From: Paracoccaceae bacterium
Lineage (GTDB): Bacteria; Pseudomonadota; Alphaproteobacteria; Rhodobacterales; Rhodobacteraceae
Reading direction: 5' to 3'
Length of the DNA stretch: 12,117 nucleotides
NCBI GenBank assembly: GCA_021767525.1
Contig: JAASTF010000068.1
Span: 1-12,117, forward strand
Shown here: positions 1-5,765 of the stretch, in pieces
Layout: each line of letters opens with the position of its first letter
How positions within the stretch are numbered: the first letter of the stretch is position 1
The notes under the pieces: model-generated
Databases searched by the model: none
Told to the model about the DNA's origin: nothing
The model's input: the letters and a program-made list of their open reading frames with translations, nothing else
Made by a program: the position numbers and the translations under genes

Positions 1-905
1 ACCTGGTGATCGAACTGGGCATCGTGATCTCGGTGTTCCTAAGCTGGCATTTCGTGGTGGCCGAATACGTTGGGGGCGTGGCGCTGATACTGGTCATGTG
101 GCTGGTCGTGCGCCTGACCCGCCCCCAGCAGTTGATCGACACAGTGCGCGAGCGGCTGGATGCCGGGCAGGCGGAGCAGCGGCGATCGATCAGTGACCTG
201 CTGGGCGAGCGCAAGGCGTGGCAGGAGCTGGCGCAGGGCTATCTGGGCGAATGGCAGATGGTCTGGAAAGACGTGACCGTTGGTTTCGCCACCGCGGGCA
301 TCATCGCTGCCTTCGTGCCGCCGGCCTTTTTCACCTGGCTGTTCCCGGGTACCGGCGGCGAAAGCCTGACCACCTGGCAAGTCATCAGCCACGCGGTGAT
401 CGGGCCGGTGGCGGCGTTTTTCACCTTTATCGGGTCGATGGGGAATATTCCGCTGGCCGGCCTGCTGTTCGCCAACGGCGTCAGCGTAGCGGGCATCATG
501 GCGTTTATCTTTTCAGACCTCGTGGTGTTCCCGGTGATCCGCGTGCATGCGCAATACTACGGGTGGAAAATGGCGCTTTATATCGCCGGTGTCTTCTTGG
601 TGGCGCTGATCGCAACGGCGCTGGCTGTGCATTACGCCTTTGACCTCGCCGGTCTGACGCCCGAGCCCACCGGCGCAAGCCTGATGGAGCCGGGCGAGAG
701 GTTCGCCATCGACTATACATTCTGGCTGAATCTTGCCTTTGGCGCGGTGACGCTGGGCTTTGGCTGGCTGGCCTGGCGCGCCAAGGAGGGCGGCCATCAC
801 CATGACCATTCCCATGGCGGGGTGTTGGACACGGTGCTGTATTACCTGGCGTTGCTGGCCTGGGTCTGGCTGCTGATCGGTCTGGCCCTGAACCTGGTGG
901 TTTAA
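1..905 (+). CDS. Putative membrane permease (DUF318/ArsP-like), 3' portion
   Basis: An integral membrane protein open at the left edge. The frame continues upstream of the GTG at position 6, which is therefore probably internal, and the true start lies outside the window. About 299 residues are visible. Hydrophobic segments sit near residues 5-40, and a block of membrane spans runs from about 90 to 210, with a last pair near 235-255 and 275-299. The signature GSMGNIPLA, then a Gly-rich stretch, then FSDLVV and YYGWK, is characteristic of the predicted permease family (PF03773), some of whose members (ArsP) export organoarsenicals. A cytosol/periplasm loop just before the last span is His-rich (HHHDHSHGG, about residues 263-271), suggesting metal binding. 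The substrate cannot be told from sequence. The stop codon overlaps that of the convergent AhpD-like gene. Confidence 0.75.
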   Translation, partial: LVIELGIVISVFLSWHFVVAEYVGGVALILVMWLVVRLTRPQQLIDTVRERLDAGQAEQRRSISDLLGERKAWQELAQGYLGEWQMVWKDVTVGFATAGIIAAFVPPAFFTWLFPGTGGESLTTWQVISHAVIGPVAAFFTFIGSMGNIPLAGLLFANGVSVAGIMAFIFSDLVVFPVIRVHAQYYGWKMALYIAGVFLVALIATALAVHYAFDLAGLTPEPTGASLMEPGERFAIDYTFWLNLAFGAVTLGFGWLAWRAKEGGHHHDHSHGGVLDTVLYYLALLAWVWLLIGLALNLVV

Positions 906-1240
906 CCCAGGTCCAGCGCGTCGAAGCATTCCAGCGCCTTTGTGCCGTAGATATAGGACGGTCCACCGCCCATCATGATGCAGACGGTGACGGTTTCGGC
1001 AATCTCGTCGCGGATGGCGCCGGCCTCGACCGCGGCCTTGACGTGAAAGGCGATGCAGCCGATGCACTGCTTGGCAATGCCGATGGCCAGCGCCATCAGT
1101 TCCTTGTGCTTGGTATCAAGCGCGCCACTGGCCATGGCCGCGCCATGCAAGGCGCCAAAGCCTTCGGCCCCGGCGGGCTGCAGCCCTTGGTAGGTTTCCA
1201 TATTCGCGCCTGCATTTTCCAACTCGGCGTTCCAGTCCAT
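902..1240 (-). CDS. Carboxymuconolactone decarboxylase / AhpD-like family protein
   Basis: A 112-residue single-domain alpha-helical protein of the carboxymuconolactone decarboxylase family. It carries the AhpD-type redox signature: Glu47, Cys59-x2-Cys62 and His66, with the Glu-to-Cys spacing of 12 seen in AhpD, so a peroxidase or disulfide-reductase activity is likelier than true decarboxylation. Such proteins usually form trimers or hexamers and act in the cytoplasm. The start is well supported: AGGAGG lies 8 bases before the ATG. The gene is downstream of the pdhC terminator on the same strand, so it is probably transcribed independently, and it ends tail to tail with the permease, sharing TTAA. 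AhpD itself uses lipoylated PDH E2 (SucB in mycobacteria) as reductant, so proximity to two lipoyl-domain genes is suggestive, but a functional link here is only inference. Confidence 0.88.
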   Translation of the reverse strand: MDWNAELENAGANMETYQGLQPAGAEGFGALHGAAMASGALDTKHKELMALAIGIAKQCIGCIAFHVKAAVEAGAIRDEIAETVTVCIMMGGGPSYIYGTKALECFDALDLG

Positions 1241-1320
1241 GATCGACCTCCTGTTTCCATGGTGCAGGTCGAATATGCCTTGCGATTGCGACGGCTGTGT
1301 TGCGGCAGGTCAAAAACGGA

Positions 1321-1356
1321 AAAACGCCCCGGGGCCGAGGGGCGCCGGGGCGTTTC
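1321..1356 (-). terminator. Intrinsic terminator of the pdhA-pdhB-pdhC operon
   Basis: A perfect 11-bp inverted repeat (AAACGCCCCGG at 1323-1333 and its complement at 1346-1356) encloses a 12-base GC-rich loop. Read on the minus strand, the stem is followed directly by TTTTT and, after three bases, by a second run of five T. It starts about 20 bases after the pdhC stop. This is the clearest rho-independent terminator in the window. Confidence 0.88.
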
Positions 1357-1376
1357 ATTCAGGGCCAAAGCGCCGA

Positions 1377-2705
1377 TCAGGCCAGCATCAGCATCGGGTT
1401 TTCCAGGTTTTCGACGATCTGCTGCAGCAGTTCCGCCCCCAGCGCGCCGTCGATCACCCGGTGATCGACGCTGAGCGTGACGCTCATGATTGTGGCGCTT
1501 GTCAGTTCGCCATCCTTGCCGACGATGGGTTTCTTGACGCCGGCCCCGACTGCCAGGATCGCGCCATGCGGCGGGTTGATGACAGCGTCGAAATTATCGA
1601 TCCCGTACATTCCGAGGTTCGACACCGCGAAGGTGCCGCCCTGGTATTCATGCGGGGCCAGCTTGCGGTCGCGGGCGCGGGCGGCCAGGTCTTTCATCTC
1701 GGCCGAAAGGGTCGATAGCGATTTCGCCTCGGCATCCTTCAAGACCGGCGTGAACAGCCCGCCCTCGATCGCAACGGCCACCGCCACGTCCGACGGTTTC
1801 AGCTGCAACACCCTGTCGCCCGCCCAGACCGCGTTGGCGGTGGGCACCGCCTGCAACGCCAGCGCGCAGGCTTTGATGATGAAGTCATTGACCGACAGCT
1901 TCACACCGCGGCCCTCAAGCTGCTTGTTCAGCTCGCCCCGGAATTTCAGCAGCGCATCCAGTTGGATATCGCGGCGCAGGTAGAAATGCGGGATGGTCTG
2001 CTTGGCCTCGGTCAGGCGGGCGGCGATGGTCTTGCGCATCCCGTCCAGCTTGACCTCTTCGTAATCGCGGCCTTCGTACATCTTCAGCACCGCCTCGGTG
2101 CCCAGCCCTGCGGGCGCAGAGGCCGGGGCAGGAGCCGCGCCGCTGGCCGCCGGGGCCGCCTCTGCGCCCGCAGAGGCCTGCGCCGGGCGCGCGCCCGGCG
2201 CGGCGCTTGCGACATCGGCCTTGACAATACGGCCACGCGGGCCGCTGCCTTCGATCTGGCCAAGGTCCAGCCCCTTGTCGGCGGCGATACGGCGCGCCAG
2301 GGGCGAGGCGAAGATGCGCCCGCCATCCGCGGTCTTGGGGGCCGGTGGCGCGCTGGCGGCCTCGGGTGCCTTGGCCGTGGCTGTGTCCTCGTCTTTTGCC
2401 GGGGCGGCCTCTTGCGCGGGCTTGGCCTGACCAGCATCGCTGTCGATGTCATCGGCGCTTTCGCCCTCTTCCAGCAACACCGCGATGGGGCTGTTGACCT
2501 TCACGTTCTCGGTGCCCTCAGGCACCAGGATCTTGCCGATGGTGCCTTCGTCGACTGCCTCGAACTCCATCGTGGCCTTGTCGGTTTCGATCTCGGCCAG
2601 AAGGTCGCCCGCCGAAACGGTATCGCCTTCCTTGACCAGCCATTTCGCCAGCGTGCCTTCCTCCATCGTGGGGGACAGGGCGGGCATCAGGATTTCCGTG
2701 GGCAT
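1377..2705 (-). CDS. pdhC: Pyruvate dehydrogenase E2, dihydrolipoamide acetyltransferase
   Basis: The 442-residue core component of the pyruvate dehydrogenase complex, which transfers the acetyl group from lipoyl-lysine to CoA. Domains in order: one N-terminal lipoyl domain (residues 1-85) with the lipoylated Lys43 in ETDKATM; an Ala/Pro/Glu-rich linker; a peripheral-subunit-binding domain (about 131-165, from FASPLARRIA to GRIVKADV); a second Ala/Pro linker (about 166-200); and the catalytic acyltransferase domain (about 210-442) with the DHRVIDG motif supplying His415 and Asp419. Length and the single lipoyl domain fit alphaproteobacterial E2. The start is supported by AAGGAGGA ending 8 bases upstream; the gap to the pdhB stop is 12 bases and the SD overlaps that stop codon. 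Last gene of the operon, followed by a strong terminator. The pyruvate rather than 2-oxoglutarate assignment rests on the adjacent E1 alpha and beta genes. Confidence 0.97.
   Translation of the reverse strand: MPTEILMPALSPTMEEGTLAKWLVKEGDTVSAGDLLAEIETDKATMEFEAVDEGTIGKILVPEGTENVKVNSPIAVLLEEGESADDIDSDAGQAKPAQEAAPAKDEDTATAKAPEAASAPPAPKTADGGRIFASPLARRIAADKGLDLGQIEGSGPRGRIVKADVASAAPGARPAQASAGAEAAPAASGAAPAPASAPAGLGTEAVLKMYEGRDYEEVKLDGMRKTIAARLTEAKQTIPHFYLRRDIQLDALLKFRGELNKQLEGRGVKLSVNDFIIKACALALQAVPTANAVWAGDRVLQLKPSDVAVAVAIEGGLFTPVLKDAEAKSLSTLSAEMKDLAARARDRKLAPHEYQGGTFAVSNLGMYGIDNFDAVINPPHGAILAVGAGVKKPIVGKDGELTSATIMSVTLSVDHRVIDGALGAELLQQIVENLENPMLMLA
2109..2201. repeat. Nested inverted repeats inside the pdhC linker
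   Basis: A perfect 15-bp inverted repeat (TGCGGGCGCAGAGGC at 2109-2123, complement at 2158-2172) overlaps a smaller dyad (CCTCTGCG, CC, CGCAGAGG at 2159-2176). It is followed four bases later by a perfect 22-bp palindrome (2180-2201; half-site GCGCCGGGCGC). All lie in the Ala/Pro linker between the subunit-binding and catalytic domains. Low-complexity GC-rich codons (GCC, GCG, CCG) make such pairing easier, but exact 15- and 22-bp symmetry is more than expected from composition alone. Confidence 0.7.
2449..2705 (-). repeat. Lipoyl-domain direct repeat, copy in pdhC (partner 3847-4103)
   Basis: The first 257 bases of pdhC and pdhB align without gaps at an offset of 1398 bases. By hand count there are 36 mismatches (about 86% identity), and one stretch of 44 bases (2557-2600) is identical. 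The repeat covers the whole lipoyl domain and stops at the linker. It indicates domain duplication, possibly kept similar by gene conversion and by selection on the lipoylation site. Confidence 0.9.
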
Positions 2706-2717
2706 CGCGCGTCCTCC

Positions 2718-4103
2718 TTACCGATAGGTCACTTGGTTCACGGCCTCGATCACCTCATCGACCGAGGTCAGCGCGTGGCGTTCCAGGTTTGCCGCATAGG
2801 GCATCGGTACGTCCTTGCCCGTGACGTTCACCACCGGCGCATCCAGGTAATCGAAGGCCCGCTGCATGATGACCGAACTGATGTGGTTGCCGATGCTGCC
2901 CACAGGCCAGCCCTCTTCCACGGTCACGCAGCGGTTGGTCTTCTGCACGCTCGCCAGCACCGTGTCGTAATCGATGGGGCGCAGCGTCCGCAGGTCGATC
3001 ACTTCGGCCTCGACCCCGTCGGCGGCCAGCTTTTCGGCCGCTTCCAGCGCATAGGTCATGCCGATCCCGAAGCTGACGATGGTCACATCGCCACCCTCGC
3101 GCCAAACACGGGCCTTGCCGAAGGGCACGGTGAAATCGTCCATCACCGGCACGTCGAACGACTTGCCGTAAAGGATTTCGTTTTCCAGGAAGACCACCGG
3201 GTTCGGATCGCGGATCGCGGTTTTCAGCAGGCCCTTCGCGTCAGAGGCCGAATAGGGCATCACGACCCGTAGGCCCGGGATTTGCGCATACCATGCGGCG
3301 TAATCCTGGCTGTGCTGGGCCGCCACCCGCGCCGCGGCGCCGTTGGGGCCACGGAACACGATGGGGCTGCCCATCTGGCCGCCCGACATGTACAGCGTCT
3401 TGGCCGCGGAATTGATGATCTGGTCAATGGCTTGCATCGCGAAGTTCCAGGTCATGAACTCGACGATCGGGCGCAAGCCACCCCACGAGGCGCCAACCCC
3501 GATCCCGGCAAAGCCATGCTCGGTGATGGGCGTATCGATCACGCGCTTGGCGCCGAATTCATCCAGCAGCCCTTGGGTGATCTTGTAGGCGCCCTGGTAC
3601 TCGGCCACCTCTTCGCCCATGACGAAAACGGTGCTGTCGTTGCGCATCTCCTCGGCCATGGCGTCGCGCAATGCCTCGCGCACGGTTTGCTGGCGCAGCT
3701 CGGTGCCTTCGGGCCAGTCGGGGCTGCGGTCGGGCTGCGGGGCGTCCTCGGCGGGGGCCGCGCTTTTGGCCTTGGCCGGTGCCGACTTTTCCGCATCCTC
3801 GCTGTCGTCGGACGACGCCTTGGGCGCGGCGGATGGTTCAGGCAGGTCATCGGCGCTTTCGCCCTCGTCCAGCAGCATGGCGATGGCGGTGTTCACCTTC
3901 ACGCCCTCGGTGCCTTCCTCGATCAGGATCTTGCCGATCGTGCCTTCGTCGACCGCCTCGAACTCCATCGTGGCCTTGTCGGTTTCGATCTCGGCCAGGA
4001 TGTCGCCGGCCTTGACCTCGTCGCCTTCCTTGACCAGCCACTTGGCCAGCGTGCCTTCTTCCATCGTGGGCGAGAGGGCGGGCATCAGAATTTCGGTTGC
4101 CAT
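2718..4103 (-). CDS. pdhB: Pyruvate dehydrogenase E1 beta subunit with N-terminal lipoyl domain
   Basis: A 461-residue E1 beta subunit that with E1 alpha performs ThDP-dependent decarboxylation of pyruvate and reductive acetylation of lipoyl groups. Residues 1-85 form a lipoyl domain with Lys43 in ETDKATM, almost the same as that of pdhC. Residues 86-130 are an acidic Ala/Pro/Ser linker. Residues 131-461 are the transketolase-like E1 beta domain (GEEVAEYQGAYK, TPITEHGFAGIGVG, RGPNGAAARVAAQHSQD with the active-site-region His264) and its C-terminal domain. The fusion is about 130 residues longer than an ordinary E1 beta and is known from alphaproteobacteria. I chose the ATG at 4103 because GGGAGGAG lies just upstream and the protein then starts at the lipoyl domain; an upstream ATG at 4163 would overlap pdhA by 43 bases. 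The gap to pdhA is 17 bases and to pdhC 12 bases. Confidence 0.97.
   Translation of the reverse strand: MATEILMPALSPTMEEGTLAKWLVKEGDEVKAGDILAEIETDKATMEFEAVDEGTIGKILIEEGTEGVKVNTAIAMLLDEGESADDLPEPSAAPKASSDDSEDAEKSAPAKAKSAAPAEDAPQPDRSPDWPEGTELRQQTVREALRDAMAEEMRNDSTVFVMGEEVAEYQGAYKITQGLLDEFGAKRVIDTPITEHGFAGIGVGASWGGLRPIVEFMTWNFAMQAIDQIINSAAKTLYMSGGQMGSPIVFRGPNGAAARVAAQHSQDYAAWYAQIPGLRVVMPYSASDAKGLLKTAIRDPNPVVFLENEILYGKSFDVPVMDDFTVPFGKARVWREGGDVTIVSFGIGMTYALEAAEKLAADGVEAEVIDLRTLRPIDYDTVLASVQKTNRCVTVEEGWPVGSIGNHISSVIMQRAFDYLDAPVVNVTGKDVPMPYAANLERHALTSVDEVIEAVNQVTYR
3847..4103 (-). repeat. Lipoyl-domain direct repeat, copy in pdhB (partner 2449-2705)
   Basis: Second copy of the 257-base lipoyl-domain repeat described for the pdhC copy, in the same orientation and at the 5' end of its gene. 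Both copies are in frame and intact. A repeat of this length 1.4 kb apart could allow recombination that would delete the E1 beta catalytic part. Confidence 0.9.
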
Positions 4104-4120
4104 TGTCTTGTCTCCTCCCG

Positions 4121-5131
4121 TCAGGCGTTCTGCGGCGCCACGTCGGCGTAGATGTCGGTCCACAGCTCGTCCAGCGCGGGCTCGGGGCTTTCCTTGGCGA
4201 AATCGGCGCTTTCGTTGACGATCTGCTTGATCTCTTTGTCAATCGCCTTCAGGTCATCCTCGGTCGCGTGCTTGCCTTGCAACAACAGGTCGCGCACGTG
4301 TTCGATGGCGTCCTTTTCCTCGCGGATTTTCTGCACCTCTTCGCGGGTCCGGTATTTCGCTGGGTCCGACATCGAGTGGCCGCGATAGCGATAGGTCTTG
4401 ATTTCAAGGATATAGGGGCCTTTGCCGCTGCGGCAGTGCTCGACCGCCTTTTTGCCCGCGTCCCGCACGGCCAGCACGTCCATCCCGTCAACGGATTCAC
4501 CGGGGATGCCGAACGCCTCGCCGCGGGTGTGAATTTCCGGGGTCGAGGTCGAGCGTTTCTGCGACGTGCCCATGGCATACTGGTTGTTCTCGATCACGAA
4601 GATCACAGGCAGGTTCCACAGGGCGGCCATGTTGAAGGTTTCGTAGACCTGTCCTTGGTTCGCCGCGCCATCCCCGAAATAGGTGAAGGTGACCCGCCCG
4701 TTTTCCAGGTACTTGTCGGCAAAGGCCAGGCCGGCGCCCAACGGCACGTTGGCGCCCACGATGCCGTGGCCGCCATAGAAATGCTTGTCGCGGCTGAACA
4801 TGTGCATCGAGCCGCCCTTGCCCTTGGAATAGCCGCCTTCGCGGCCGGTCAGCTCGGCCATGACACCCTTGGGATCCATCCCGCAGGCCAGCATATGGCC
4901 GTGATCGCGATAGGTGGTGATGCGCTTGTCGCCTTCCTCGGCCGCGGCCTCAAGGCCCACGACAACCGCCTCTTGCCCGATGTAAAGGTGGCAGAAACCG
5001 CCTATCAGGCCCATGCCGTAAAGCTGGCCGGCCTTTTCTTCGAATCGCCGGATCAGCAGCATGTCACGGTAATATTGTTTCAGCTCGTCGGCCGAGACAT
5101 TCGGCTTGGCTTGGGTTTTCCTGGCAGCCAT
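4121..5131 (-). CDS. pdhA: Pyruvate dehydrogenase E1 alpha subunit
   Basis: The 336-residue E1 alpha subunit that binds thiamine diphosphate. The ThDP motif runs from GDGAANQG (153-160) to ENNQ (181-184), with the usual spacing of about 30 residues. The RYRGHSMSDP segment (248-257) is the conserved loop that in mitochondrial E1 alpha carries phosphorylation-site serines. The N-terminal Lys/Ala-rich 10 residues are variable in the family. Length is normal for the short heterotetrameric type of alphaproteobacteria and mitochondria, unlike the single-chain AceE of enterics. GGGAGG lies about 8 bases before the ATG. It is the first gene of the operon, 143 bases downstream of ftsB. A perfect dyad lies just upstream, so regulation at this promoter is likely. 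Confidence 0.97.
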   Translation of the reverse strand: MAARKTQAKPNVSADELKQYYRDMLLIRRFEEKAGQLYGMGLIGGFCHLYIGQEAVVVGLEAAAEEGDKRITTYRDHGHMLACGMDPKGVMAELTGREGGYSKGKGGSMHMFSRDKHFYGGHGIVGANVPLGAGLAFADKYLENGRVTFTYFGDGAANQGQVYETFNMAALWNLPVIFVIENNQYAMGTSQKRSTSTPEIHTRGEAFGIPGESVDGMDVLAVRDAGKKAVEHCRSGKGPYILEIKTYRYRGHSMSDPAKYRTREEVQKIREEKDAIEHVRDLLLQGKHATEDDLKAIDKEIKQIVNESADFAKESPEPALDELWTDIYADVAPQNA

Positions 5132-5154
5132 GCTGCGCCTCCCTTCGCGAATGA

Positions 5155-5178
5155 CAATAGTTTAGCGTTAAACTATTG
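5155..5178. promoter_or_regulatory. Perfect inverted repeat upstream of pdhA, candidate operator
   Basis: Half-sites CAATAGTTTA (5155-5164) and TAAACTATTG (5169-5178) are exact reverse complements with a four-base spacer GCGT. The dyad is AT-rich in a GC-rich region and ends 23 bases before the pdhA ATG on the minus strand, placing it in the promoter or 5' leader of the operon. The size and symmetry fit a site for a dimeric winged-helix regulator (MarR, GntR or similar), but no regulator gene in the window obviously matches. No convincing sigma70 -35/-10 pair was found beside it. Confidence 0.6.
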
Positions 5179-5274
5179 CATACAGCATTCCACTTTCCCA
5201 TGCGAGAGGAAATTCATATGGGTGACATTGGCCGTAGGCGGCGCTTCGGGCAGACGATGTCGTGAAAGGAGGAA

Positions 5275-5574
5275 TCAGCGGATCACGATCTCGTCCGGGC
5301 GCAGCAGGCCCAGAACGTCGCGCGCCTGCTGATCCAGCAGGTCGATATCCAGGTAATCGTCCGACAGGCGGCGGGTCAGGTTTTCCATCCGGGCAACCTG
5401 CGCTTCAAGCCGGTCAAGCTCGGCCTGTAGGGTGGCGCTGTCTGCCTGAATTTCGGCGCGGCGGAACAGGCCGTAATCGCCTTGCACGGCGGCAAAGGTG
5501 AAATAGGCGCCCATCGAGAACGCCACCGCGAAAAATGCCAGGATGCCAAGGGCCGGGGTCTTGCGCCGTGCCAT
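5275..5574 (-). CDS. ftsB: Septum formation initiator, FtsB/DivIC family
   Basis: A 99-residue bitopic membrane protein of the FtsB/DivIC family. These proteins join FtsL and FtsQ in the divisome and help activate septal peptidoglycan synthesis. After a short basic N-terminus (MARRKT) comes one transmembrane helix (about residues 9-30), then a periplasmic coiled coil (about 38-70, with LQAELDRLEAQVARMENLTR giving the heptad pattern). A C-terminal segment follows containing the family-typical ARDVLGLLRPDE. The size matches bacterial FtsB. The Shine-Dalgarno sequence is weak. Lying just upstream of pdhA is a common alphaproteobacterial arrangement. No terminator separates the two, so read-through into the pdh operon is possible. 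Confidence 0.88.
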   Translation of the reverse strand: MARRKTPALGILAFFAVAFSMGAYFTFAAVQGDYGLFRRAEIQADSATLQAELDRLEAQVARMENLTRRLSDDYLDIDLLDQQARDVLGLLRPDEIVIR

Positions 5575-5652
5575 GATTGCTGCCGTTTCTGCCTCTGATC
5601 GCGCCTCTGTCGGGCTCTTTTACATAACAATGGCACATCCGGTTGGATCTGT

Positions 5653-5684
5653 GAATCCCAGAAATGAAGATTTCTTGGGAATTC
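5653..5684. promoter_or_regulatory. Imperfect hairpin / dyad between ftsB and the aidB-like gene
   Basis: Arms GAATCCCAGAAAT (5653-5665) and ATTTCTTGGGAATTC (5670-5684) pair over 13 bp with two single-base bulges around a GAAG loop. It lies in the 191-base divergent gap. It overlaps a weak sigma70-like candidate for the plus-strand gene (TTGGAT at 5643-5648, 17-base spacer, GAAGAT at 5666-5671). There is no T run after it on either strand, so it is not an intrinsic terminator; an operator or a leader hairpin is more likely. The rest of the gap holds nothing I recognise. Confidence 0.4.
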
Positions 5685-5765
5685 CGGCGGTTTGTCGCCC
5701 GAACGCCGCGTAAAGCTGGAAGAGCGGGCAGGCCGCTGGCATCCTTCCCCGCAGGAGGAGCCGCC

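Noticed and set aside
799..825. His-rich stretch as a cloning tag or vector remnant
   Set aside because: It contains Asp, Ser and Gly among the His residues, lies inside a membrane protein and has mixed natural codons.
2718..4163. Longer pdhB start at 4163
   Set aside because: It would add 20 Arg-rich residues and overlap pdhA by 43 bases; the ATG at 4103 has GGGAGGAG and begins at the lipoyl domain.
5200..5265. Tiny plus-strand ORF (ATG at 5200 or 5218, ending TGA at 5263-5265, 21 or 15 codons) with GAGAGGAA before the second ATG
   Set aside because: Too short to support, no family resemblance, and it lies opposite the ftsB-pdhA leader. Worth a glance only if expression data show it.
1962..5332. 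Long open frames on the plus strand opposite pdhA, pdhB and pdhC (for example 1962-3272, 3282-4151 and 4097-5332)
   Set aside because: They are complementary-strand shadows of GC-rich genes; their products are low-complexity, His/Gly/Arg-rich, match no family, and the minus strand holds well-recognised PDH subunits.
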